From an uncultured Bacilli bacterium (GTDB lineage: Bacteria > Bacillota_I > Bacilli_A > RF39 > UBA660), in assembly GCA_947627915.1 (NCBI GenBank), contig CANQXT010000006.1:1-40414 (forward strand): DNA of 40,414 nucleotides. Direction: 5' to 3'. The first letter of the stretch is position 1; each line of letters starts with the position of its first letter. The notes beneath the pieces are model-generated. The model saw nothing but the letters and a program-made list of their open reading frames with translations, was not told the DNA's origin and ran no database searches. Positions 16,538-24,402 of this stretch are shown piece after piece. Position numbers and translations under genes: made by a program.

Positions 16538-17887
16538 ATGTTATATGAAACAAATTCAAAATTAGTTAAAGAAGGGCAAGTCTTTGTAGCTATCAAAGGT
16601 TACACAGTTGATGGACATGATTTTATTTCGGAAGCAATTAAGAATGGTGCTAGTAAAATAGTTGGTGAAAGAGATTTAAAGTTAGATATTCCTTATGAAA
16701 AAGTAGCCGATTCTAAAAAGTATTTAGATGAACATTTAGTTAGTGAATATGGAAAAGAAATAAATAAATTAAAAATTATTGGTGTAACCGGTACTAATGG
16801 TAAAACTACTACTTGTTTTTTAACTTATCAAATTTTAAAAAAATTAGGTAAAAAAGCTGCCTACTTAGGAACTATAGGTTATTATTACAATGATAAACAT
16901 ATTGAACTTAATAATACTACCCCAGATATTTTAACATTATATAAATTATTACTTGATGCTGTTAATGATGACGTAGAATATTTAGTTATGGAAGTTTCCA
17001 GTCACGCTTTATCTTTAGAAAGAATTAAGGGATTACATTTTGTAGGTGCTGGTTTTACTAATTTAACTGAAGATCATTTAGATTATCACAAAACAATGGA
17101 AAATTACTTAAATGAAAAATTAAAAATAGTTAATTATTTAAATGATGATGCATATATATTATTAAATAGCGATGATTTAGCTTCTGAAAAATTTAAAATA
17201 GCTAAACATTACAAAACATATGGTTTAAATGGAGATTATAAAATATTAAACTATGAAATATTACCTGATCATACTAATTTAGAATTTAGTTATAATAATC
17301 ATAATTATAAAGTTACTACTAATTTAACAAGTAAATTCAATATCTATAATTATTTAACGAGTTTATCTATTTTAAATAGTATTGATTTTAAAATTGAAGA
17401 TATTATAAAAGTCACAAAAGATATATATCCTCCAAAAGGTAGATGTGAAACATATAAAGTTAAAAAGGGATATGCTGTAGTTGATTATGCGCATACACCT
17501 GATGCTGTAGAAAAAGTTATTTTAGCTTATACAGAACTTAAAAAGAATAGAATTATTACAATTATTGGTTGTGGTGGAGATCGTGATCCGATTAAAAGAC
17601 CTATAATGGGTAATATTGCAACTAAACTTAGTGATTATGTTATTTTTACTAATGATAATCCTAGAACAGAAGATCCTAAAAAGATTATGAATGATATAAC
17701 AAAAGATAATAAAAATACTAATTATGAAATAGTATTTGATCGTAAAGAAGCTATTACCAAAGGAATTAATATGTTAGATAATGATGATATTTTATTAATA
17801 TTAGGTAAAGGACACGAAGATTATCAAATTATCGGTCACGAAAAAATACATTTAGATGATGCAGAAATAGTTAGAAGTTTTATATAA
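16538..17887 (+). CDS. murE: UDP-N-acetylmuramoyl-tripeptide synthetase MurE
   Basis: Adds the third amino acid to the peptidoglycan stem peptide, using ATP. Of 449 residues, the N-terminal domain is short (typical MurE about 490), then GVTGTNGKTTT (82-92) is the ATP loop, VMEVSSHALSL the metal/nucleotide region, and DYAHTPDAVEKV the C-terminal domain start. NDNPRTEDP at about residue 371 contains the DNPR motif that selects meso-diaminopimelate rather than lysine. The ribosome site GGAAGTG precedes the ATG. It is divergent from glmS, so two wall-precursor genes share one spacer of 285 bp. A terminator shared with plsC follows. Confidence 0.95.
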   Translation: MLYETNSKLVKEGQVFVAIKGYTVDGHDFISEAIKNGASKIVGERDLKLDIPYEKVADSKKYLDEHLVSEYGKEINKLKIIGVTGTNGKTTTCFLTYQILKKLGKKAAYLGTIGYYYNDKHIELNNTTPDILTLYKLLLDAVNDDVEYLVMEVSSHALSLERIKGLHFVGAGFTNLTEDHLDYHKTMENYLNEKLKIVNYLNDDAYILLNSDDLASEKFKIAKHYKTYGLNGDYKILNYEILPDHTNLEFSYNNHNYKVTTNLTSKFNIYNYLTSLSILNSIDFKIEDIIKVTKDIYPPKGRCETYKVKKGYAVVDYAHTPDAVEKVILAYTELKKNRIITIIGCGGDRDPIKRPIMGNIATKLSDYVIFTNDNPRTEDPKKIMNDITKDNKNTNYEIVFDRKEAITKGINMLDNDDILLILGKGHEDYQIIGHEKIHLDDAEIVRSFI

Positions 17888-17915
17888 AAAAGGATTGAAT
17901 TTTTATCAATCTTTT
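17886..17915. terminator. Convergent terminator between murE and plsC
   Basis: An A-rich strand AAAAAGGATTGA pairs with TCAATCTTTTT (one bulged G); T runs on both sides. The plsC stop codon lies within it. Confidence 0.75.
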
Positions 17916-18463
17916 TCTTTGATTAAATCTTTTATAACATTTTCTAAATATTTTATTTTATCTGTTTTTATTTTCGTGATATCAATTGGTTTTCCCCATT
18001 TAATGGTAGGATTTCCTCTAAACTTAAATTCACCAGTTATAGCAAATGGAATAATTAAAGAATTTGTTTTACTAGCAAAACTTATTACTCCTGGTTTAAA
18101 GGGTAATAATATATCTTCTTTATGAAATGTTCCTTCAGGAAATATACCAATTACTTCATCTTTATTTAACAAATTAATTGTAGTTTTTTTAGCAATACTT
18201 GTATCACCTTTTCTATCTACAGGAATTAATTTCATCATTTTAAAAATAAAACCAAAAGGACCATTAAAAAGTTCTATTTTACCTAAAATATGAATTGTCC
18301 TCTTTGTACTTTTAAACAGTAAATAAGAATCAAAATTACCAGTGTGATTACCTGCTAAAATAACTCTTCCTTCTTTAGGAATATTTTCTTTACCTATAAC
18401 TTTACCACCAAACCATATATTACCAAGTAAAATAATTAATTTTGAAATAATTTTATATCCCAT
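17906..18463 (-). CDS. plsC: 1-acylglycerol-3-phosphate O-acyltransferase (PlsC family)
   Basis: Transfers a fatty acyl group to lysophosphatidic acid, the second acylation in phospholipid synthesis, at the inner face of the membrane. The 185-residue protein has the catalytic NHTGNFD motif (His40, Asp45), the substrate-binding block FPEGT (108-112) and the PFKPG motif. A weak hydrophobic helix opens the protein. It follows the E2-like acyltransferase gene with a 1-nt gap and has only a poor ribosome site, so it is probably translated by coupling. A role on another acyl acceptor cannot be excluded. Confidence 0.9.
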   Translation of the reverse strand: MGYKIISKLIILLGNIWFGGKVIGKENIPKEGRVILAGNHTGNFDSYLLFKSTKRTIHILGKIELFNGPFGFIFKMMKLIPVDRKGDTSIAKKTTINLLNKDEVIGIFPEGTFHKEDILLPFKPGVISFASKTNSLIIPFAITGEFKFRGNPTIKWGKPIDITKIKTDKIKYLENVIKDLIKEKD

Positions 18464-18464
18464 A

Positions 18465-19295
18465 TTATTTCTCTATTTCTATTAAATTAGATACTTTATC
18501 TTCTAAAAGTTCAGGATTATCTAGAATATGTTGCATTAAATGAATTGATTTGATAAAATAAAATCCATCGGCTATTCTTTCATCCATTGTAATTCCAAAA
18601 TCACAATAATATTTAGTTTTGTTATTTTCTTTAACTTCTTTAATTTCCCCAATAGTAATTAAACTAGAACAAGTTCCAAAATCAGTAATATTATGATATA
18701 TTCCATCACAATGAAGAGAACCAATATCTGATATTATAATACTACTATAATAGATATTATCCTTTATTAATGAACTTGGTAATATTTGATATTTATCAAA
18801 TAACTTTAATAAACCAACAATAGGTACTCTTAAAATATTGGGAAGTTTACTTAAAATATTAATGGCATTATTAGCACCAATCCCACTATCATTTTTACTA
18901 CGGACATTTTCAACTTTCTCTTTTATTTTTTTACTAATACTAAAAATATTATCATCCTCTAATATAGGCATTACTACCATAACTTCTTTAGATAGATCTT
19001 CAAAACTTACTTTCATTACATATGATATAGTAACGTCATTATGTTCATACATATGACGATTACTTATATATCTATTTAAAAGAGGTCTATTATATAATAC
19101 TTTACCAACCATTGTTGAAAAAGCATGAAAATAAGTTATTTTTTCTGTTTCTTTTAATTTTTTTATATAATTTACAAAATTAGTAACATCCATTTCTTGA
19201 TCAATGTATACTTCTCCTAGGGAACGTTTTGGTTTTATATCAATCATTATTTGATTTAAACCATTTATATTTTTACATCTTTTAGCTTGAGGCAT
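18465..19295 (-). CDS. Stand-alone E2-type acyltransferase domain, catalytic His replaced
   Basis: 276 residues belonging to the 2-oxoacid-dehydrogenase acyltransferase catalytic domain family (PF00198, the fold shared with chloramphenicol acetyltransferase). Visible landmarks: TYFHAFSTMVGKVL, RPLLNRYI, IIISDIGSLHCDG and, in the active-site position, MDERIADG (237-244). The family normally has DHRxxDG; here His is Glu239, so classic acyl transfer from lipoyl or CoA should fail. There is no lipoyl domain and no E1/E3 gene nearby. It is co-transcribed with plsC (1-nt gap), hinting at a role in lipid acylation or as a structural or regulatory relic. AAGGAGATGG precedes the ATG. The family assignment is firm; the function is open. 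Confidence 0.75.
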   Translation of the reverse strand: MPQAKRCKNINGLNQIMIDIKPKRSLGEVYIDQEMDVTNFVNYIKKLKETEKITYFHAFSTMVGKVLYNRPLLNRYISNRHMYEHNDVTISYVMKVSFEDLSKEVMVVMPILEDDNIFSISKKIKEKVENVRSKNDSGIGANNAINILSKLPNILRVPIVGLLKLFDKYQILPSSLIKDNIYYSSIIISDIGSLHCDGIYHNITDFGTCSSLITIGEIKEVKENNKTKYYCDFGITMDERIADGFYFIKSIHLMQHILDNPELLEDKVSNLIEIEK

Positions 19296-19363
19296 AGTTC
19301 TACCATCTCCTTAGTTTCATTTAGCACAATTATAACAATTATTCAAAATATTATCAAATTTTG

Positions 19364-19392
19364 TTGCAAATCTGCCTAAAATTTGGTATTAT
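19364..19392 (+). promoter_or_regulatory. Promoter of tRNA-Gly
   Basis: TTGCAA (19364-19369), 17-nt spacer, TATTAT (19387-19392), followed 18 nt later by the tRNA. Confidence 0.7.
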
Positions 19393-19409
19393 TTACTTGT
19401 GCTTTAAAT

Positions 19410-19483
19410 GCAGGTGTAGTTTAATGGTAGAACTATAGCCTTCCAAGCTATTAACGTGGGTTCGATTCCCATCACCTGCTCCA
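19410..19483 (+). tRNA. tRNA-Gly (anticodon TCC)
   Basis: Acceptor GCAGGTG with CACCTGC; anticodon loop CTTCCAA; T loop TTCGATT; CCA encoded. Its last six bases (GCTCCA) begin a 30-bp sequence that recurs 1.8 kb downstream. Confidence 0.95.
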
Positions 19484-19507
19484 TTAGATAATTCTGTTCG
19501 AACTTTT
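19478..19507 (+). repeat. Direct repeat copy 1 (probable att site at the tRNA-Gly 3' end)
   Basis: Begins GCTCCATTAGATAATTC in the tRNA acceptor end and is identical over 30 bp to 21287-21316. A duplication of a tRNA 3' end is the usual trace of site-specific integration. Confidence 0.85.
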
Positions 19508-19524
19508 CGGACTAAAATATATTT

Positions 19525-19552
19525 CATCTCTATTTAGAGATGATTTTTTTGT
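19525..19552 (+). terminator. Terminator downstream of tRNA-Gly
   Basis: TCATCTCT / AGAGATGA with a 4-nt loop and T7, located inside the putative insertion. Confidence 0.85.
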
Positions 19553-19680
19553 TGCCGAAAAATTGATAAATAAATTGATAAAAATTTTTATAATAATATT
19601 CTTTATTTCATAATGAGATCTTGCTACATCTTATATAATTGCTCCAAACACTTTATAACCTATTAAAATTATACTATACA

Positions 19681-21033
19681 TTATCTACTGTTATAATTAA
19701 CTTTAGAAACATTTATTATATTACTCATTATTTGACACATATTATCTTTATTTAAATTTCCTTCTTTTTTCAAAGTCAAAAAAATTTCTGCTAATTGGTC
19801 TTTATAAATATTAATGAGATTATCTATTTCTGTATAACAATTATTTTGTTCTATTTGATTTGCTAATTCATCTCTAGACATTCCTAAATAAGACATTATT
19901 GAATGAAATGCTATATAGTATTTATCAACTTCTGATAAATCATTTTTATATTGCATAGTATCTATATAATGTAGTGGTAAATTCATTTGTAAAGAAAGCA
20001 TTTTTGCTTCTTGATAGTCAATATTCAAATCATTTTCGCCTAATCCAATCATTACTATTCCACAAGGTTTAGCATTAACAAGTACTTCATTATAACAACT
20101 TGATGAATATATATCTTCACCATTTTTAACTGCTCTTAATCTCCCTATTCTTTCAAGAATTTGTGGAGTAGCTAGAGTCGTTCCTTTTTCCTTATTAATT
20201 AAACCATTCCCAAAAACATTAGAGCCAAGATCATATGCACTAGCCATAATTATATTTGAATCACTTGGATATATAAAACCAATTCTTCTAGTTTCACCTT
20301 GATAAGTTGCTATAAAATTAGAACTAATCATACTACAAGATGATTGATCTTCTCTATTAATTAATCTATCAGCTTGTCGTCTTAAATCAAAATCATTGGA
20401 GATATTTGAAAAGAGCATTCTAAAATTTCCATTCTCATCCACTTTATCTGACAACGAATGCTCCCATATTTGCTTTATAATTTCTTTATACTTTGACTCA
20501 AGTGTTGCAATATTAACAACACCATTATTTAATCTAATACAATCTTTAATTATTTCATTAATTTGATTACTATTTAATAATCGCCTATATTCATCATTGG
20601 AAATTAATGATTTTAAAGATTCAACTGCTAAATATAGTCCTTCTTTCTCTTGAATATCTAAATATTTATTCGTAATAAAATCTATATTTTTTATTCTACT
20701 AATATAATTGTTATACACAGTAGATACATAGTTATATTGATTAATTATATCATTACTATTTAATGAAATATCTTCAATTATTTTTTTTAGATTTTCAAGC
20801 TCTGGATTGGTGTTTACTGCTACACTTTCAAAACCATATTTAAATCTAATCATTCCAATCAATGCTATTAACTTGTCATATAATGGTTTTGGATTTTCTT
20901 CATTTACTTTTTTTATTTCGTTTTCAACAGAATAAATGTACTGCATATCATTATCTAAATTATCGCTATTTTTATATTTCCATGTTTCTGCTTCAAAACT
21001 GTTTATTAAATCTAAAATATCTTTCTTTAGCAT
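19681..21033 (-). CDS. Hypothetical 450-residue protein, sole gene of the tRNA-Gly insertion
   Basis: A long helical N terminus (1-200), then a mixed alpha/beta domain (about 204-362) with the phrases SSCSMISSNFIATY, RRIGFIYP (250-256), YNEVLVNAKPCGIVMIG (314-330) and EAKMLSLQMNLPLHYID, and a helical tail. The same phrases, in the same order and at nearly the same spacing, recur in the 762-residue protein at 24403-26691. Conserved Cys233, an NE pair (315-316) and a PxGI turn look like an active-site or ligand-binding arrangement, but I cannot name the family. There is no signal peptide or membrane segment. GAGGTGA precedes the ATG. It lies alone between the 30-bp repeats, so it is the cargo of the insertion. 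A toxin, effector or phage-defence role is speculation. Confidence 0.65.
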   Translation of the reverse strand: MLKKDILDLINSFEAETWKYKNSDNLDNDMQYIYSVENEIKKVNEENPKPLYDKLIALIGMIRFKYGFESVAVNTNPELENLKKIIEDISLNSNDIINQYNYVSTVYNNYISRIKNIDFITNKYLDIQEKEGLYLAVESLKSLISNDEYRRLLNSNQINEIIKDCIRLNNGVVNIATLESKYKEIIKQIWEHSLSDKVDENGNFRMLFSNISNDFDLRRQADRLINREDQSSCSMISSNFIATYQGETRRIGFIYPSDSNIIMASAYDLGSNVFGNGLINKEKGTTLATPQILERIGRLRAVKNGEDIYSSSCYNEVLVNAKPCGIVMIGLGENDLNIDYQEAKMLSLQMNLPLHYIDTMQYKNDLSEVDKYYIAFHSIMSYLGMSRDELANQIEQNNCYTEIDNLINIYKDQLAEIFLTLKKEGNLNKDNMCQIMSNIINVSKVNYNSR

Positions 21034-21286
21034 AATTATTTCACCTCAAATTTTATCAAACAATGTATCAATATTTATTTTGTATTTATATAGTATTAAT
21101 TTAACAAATTCGTCTAAATTATTAAATTTTCAACAATGTCTATCGTTTCATATATTAAATTATTACTAAATCCATTATACTATATTACCTATTAAATTTC
21201 CTAATAAAATTTGTTAAAATATTGCAAACTAAATAGTATTTGCATTATTAATTTATTATAAAGTGTGCATAACTCTTTTAATAATC

Positions 21287-21316
21287 GCTCCATTAGATAA
21301 TTCTGTTCGAACTTTT
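21287..21316 (+). repeat. Direct repeat copy 2 (probable second att site)
   Basis: Identical over 30 bp to 19478-19507, beginning GCTCCATTAGATAATTC. Unlike copy 1 it is not preceded by a tRNA (ATAATC instead of CACCT). Confidence 0.85.
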
Positions 21317-21329
21317 TCGAGCATTGTAA

Positions 21330-21360
21330 ATGCCAATCATTTGATTGGCATTATTTATAC
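21330..21360 (+). terminator. Hairpin terminator next to the second repeat
   Basis: AATGCCAATCA / TGATTGGCATT, 11-bp stem, then a T-rich tail. It may be the original terminator of tRNA-Gly before the insertion. Confidence 0.65.
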
Positions 21361-21500
21361 TTAATTAATCATTTTGATATATGTTAATATTAATAAAAAA
21401 GTTAATAATATATAGAGACACCAAGTTATTATGTATTATAAAAAATATACTATTTCTTTTTTTATATTATTTTAATTTATCCATATTACCTTTATCTTGT

Positions 21501-24173
21501 TTAATTAATGTTTTTTAATCTTTTAACAAGTTTAGCATCATTATTTTGTGGCTTTTTTTCAAATTGCTTTCTAAATTCTATTAAAGTAATATTGTATTCT
21601 TTTTCAGCTCTTTCATCATATTTTAAATATTCACTATAAATTTTTCCATCATAAGTAATTAAAATATACCAGTCTTCATTAAAAACACAATAACTTATTC
21701 CAAATCTATCACATAATCTAAAGTTTTCTAATTTTTCTAAATCAGTGTTAGCATATCTTACAGCATTTATTATTTTTAACGCTTTTTCTTTCTCTGCATC
21801 TGATGAATTTTGAAAATCACAAGATAATATTGAGTTTCTTGGATCTTGATAACTACATTTAGGATTACCATATTTTATATTATGTAAATCTAATTCTGGA
21901 TTTTTATAAATAATTGTTAAATCACTATGATATGAATCAGTATTTTCATATATTGGATCATTTTTTTCATATATAGTAGGTGTTGTTATATCATTAGGAA
22001 AAGGAATTCCAGTTGATCTAGCATAAGCTTCAGTTCCAATACAAACGAGATTTATTGGTGATACTTCTAAAGTATTAGATTGTGATGCTAATACTATATC
22101 TTTAACTGCTTCAGAAAATGCTTCTATAGCTTTTTCATTTCTCTTTTTATGTAAACATTCTATACTATTTGCAATCAATACCTCGCCATTTCTTTTTAAT
22201 GGTACGAAGCCCGCTAAGTTATGAGATTCATCATAAATTAACAATATTCTACCATTTCTACATAAAGTTGCATGTAACAAATGATTATGAGCTATATCAT
22301 TTATTCTTATACAACAATTACCTTTATAACCTAAAGTAAAGGCAATAGGATCATTTAATTTCATCATTTCATAAAAATAGCCATTTGAAGCTTCTCCTTT
22401 TATATAAGGAATACTTGACTCTGTCCTCTTTTTCATCTTCTCATATATATCTAATAAGATTTTATAAATTTCTTCATTAGATTTTCTTGTCTTATTACCT
22501 AAACAAACATCATTTAATATGTCATTGTCATTTAATTTATAATTATCTGGAGATACATCACTAATATCTCTAGATGGAGATAATTGTTTGAATATTATGT
22601 TTAATTTTTTTAATGTTATCACATTATGACATTTTTCTTTTAATTCATTAAAATTATTATATAAATAACTCCAATATTCATTTAGGTTACTTGTTGGATT
22701 ATTTAGCATATACATAAAATGATTACTTCTTTGATTAGCAAACATAAATCCTATAAATTCTTTTGAAATATCGGGAATATACTTATTACCCTCTTTAACT
22801 AAATTTACCTTACTAACATTTAAAGCACTTACATTATCAAAGAAAGACCTATTTAAATTACCATAATCACCATTTAAAATTTTTAATGTTCTTTCTAATC
22901 CAAAAACTAAATATAATTTTATAGAATAAGAATAAGTATTTGATATTTCATCTTCATTTTCCAAATCTAGTAATTTTATAATTTGATTAATATGTTTGAC
23001 ATTTAAATACATAATTTGTTTCAATGATATACCATTTAGATAATCCATTCTTCGTGATGTTTTTGCAAATCTTAAATAAAAAATAGTTTTTAAAGGCTCT
23101 GGTGAATAAAATAATTTTCTATAATCTGATTTTGATATATTATTTAATAATATTCTTTCATATAATTCCTTTTTAATAACTTCTATCTCATTTTCATTTA
23201 ATCCCTGTGTATTACATAAAATCCCATATATAAAATCAATAAATTTTTTCTTAATAACTTCATTTTTTTCACATTCTTCAATTAACACTCTAAAATACAC
23301 ACAAGTAAGGCCACTAAAACAATTATAACTTCCAGTTAATAGATTGGAAAATATTTTATTAAAATCATAATCATTACTTTTAATTTTTAACAAAATATCA
23401 TTTTTTAAACATTCTTTTATAAACTCATTATCAATATTTTCAAATTCTAAAAGTTCTTCTATCATTTCATTCGAAAACAAAGATAAAGTTCTTTTATCAA
23501 CATAAACTTTTTCATACTCCCTTGAACTCCATCTTTTGCTTCTAATAAAATCTACTGGATTAACAATAATTTTATTATAATCATCAGATAACAAAATATG
23601 ATCACTGACATTGTTAAATATTTTTAAAATATTTCTTCTTCTATTAGCTCTAGTCTTAAAAATTTCATCATCAGATATTATATTATTAAACAATTTAACT
23701 TCATCAATTCCTTTAAAAAAAGATTTTTTTAATTGTTTATCATAGCATAGAGCTATAATTCTTTGAAAAAATTTACTTTCAATTAATTGTTCATAAATTT
23801 TAGGACTTTTAATTGAATAGAGAAAAACTTCTAATTGCCTTAAATCATCATTAGAAAATACATAGTCTTTTTTATTATAATTTGTAAATAATTCCTTTCT
23901 GCTTAAAGATTTTCTTGGAGATACTAATATATCTTGAATCTTTTCATTTTCAAACATTACTTCTTGAAAAAATGCAGGACTTTTTCTAAAAATAGTTCTT
24001 AAGACATCAACATCATCAATTTTTAAAATAGTTTCTTGCACAATTGAATCAGATAAAACGATTTGTTTTTCTTTTTCGGTCATTGAAGATAATATTTTAA
24101 TGGCTGTCTTACTTTCAGAATAATTATACATTTTTGATAGTTTATTGATTTTTTGTTGAACTTCATATTCCAT
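21501..24173 (-). CDS. Very large hypothetical protein with GNAT-like C-terminal region
   Basis: 890 residues. The first 600 are almost wholly helical with repeated 30-40 residue spacing, like a HEAT/armadillo-type solenoid. A distinct globular part follows: TLGYKGNCCIRINDIAHNH (613-631) with a double Cys, then the strand pairs RILLIYDESHNLAGFVPL and RNGEVLIANSIEC (642-673), reminiscent of GNAT acetyltransferases, and a beta-rich C terminus (about 790-870). No signal peptide or membrane helix. It is flanked by spacers on both sides and is divergent from the 762-residue gene. I have the impression of related unnamed proteins in gut Firmicutes, but can assign no function; the GNAT resemblance is weak. 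Confidence 0.6.
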   Translation of the reverse strand: MEYEVQQKINKLSKMYNYSESKTAIKILSSMTEKEKQIVLSDSIVQETILKIDDVDVLRTIFRKSPAFFQEVMFENEKIQDILVSPRKSLSRKELFTNYNKKDYVFSNDDLRQLEVFLYSIKSPKIYEQLIESKFFQRIIALCYDKQLKKSFFKGIDEVKLFNNIISDDEIFKTRANRRRNILKIFNNVSDHILLSDDYNKIIVNPVDFIRSKRWSSREYEKVYVDKRTLSLFSNEMIEELLEFENIDNEFIKECLKNDILLKIKSNDYDFNKIFSNLLTGSYNCFSGLTCVYFRVLIEECEKNEVIKKKFIDFIYGILCNTQGLNENEIEVIKKELYERILLNNISKSDYRKLFYSPEPLKTIFYLRFAKTSRRMDYLNGISLKQIMYLNVKHINQIIKLLDLENEDEISNTYSYSIKLYLVFGLERTLKILNGDYGNLNRSFFDNVSALNVSKVNLVKEGNKYIPDISKEFIGFMFANQRSNHFMYMLNNPTSNLNEYWSYLYNNFNELKEKCHNVITLKKLNIIFKQLSPSRDISDVSPDNYKLNDNDILNDVCLGNKTRKSNEEIYKILLDIYEKMKKRTESSIPYIKGEASNGYFYEMMKLNDPIAFTLGYKGNCCIRINDIAHNHLLHATLCRNGRILLIYDESHNLAGFVPLKRNGEVLIANSIECLHKKRNEKAIEAFSEAVKDIVLASQSNTLEVSPINLVCIGTEAYARSTGIPFPNDITTPTIYEKNDPIYENTDSYHSDLTIIYKNPELDLHNIKYGNPKCSYQDPRNSILSCDFQNSSDAEKEKALKIINAVRYANTDLEKLENFRLCDRFGISYCVFNEDWYILITYDGKIYSEYLKYDERAEKEYNITLIEFRKQFEKKPQNNDAKLVKRLKNIN

Positions 24174-24294
24174 AACAATTCCCCCTCAAAGTTATAAATT
24201 GTAATTAATATTTTAACACAAAAGCTGAAAAAAATCTCCAATAATTTAAAACAATTATGAATATAGAGAAAAATAATATACTAAAATAAATATT

Positions 24295-24328
24295 AAGCAA
24301 ATAGATGACTAAATGATTTGCTTTTTTT
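24295..24328 (+). terminator. Hairpin with T tail in a divergent spacer
   Basis: AAGCAAAT / ATTTGCTT stem (24295-24302 with 24316-24323) and T7 on the plus strand, 75 bp ahead of the 762-residue gene. No plus-strand gene precedes it, so it may end a short RNA or attenuate the downstream gene. Confidence 0.55.
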
Positions 24329-24402
24329 AAAAGTAATTATTTACTGTATGTAAATTGATTTTTAGAATTGTTTTCTTTATAATTATGATTGAGGAATAAA
24401 AT

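Larger units (their letters stand above)
21034..21500. other. Non-coding stretch at the far side of the insertion
   Basis: No supported gene. It contains the upstream region of the 450-residue protein gene, the second 30-bp repeat and a hairpin terminator. An 11-bp sequence TTATAAAGTGT (21256-21266) is the inverted complement of ACACTTTATAA at 19648-19658, both lying just inside the repeats. Confidence 0.6.
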
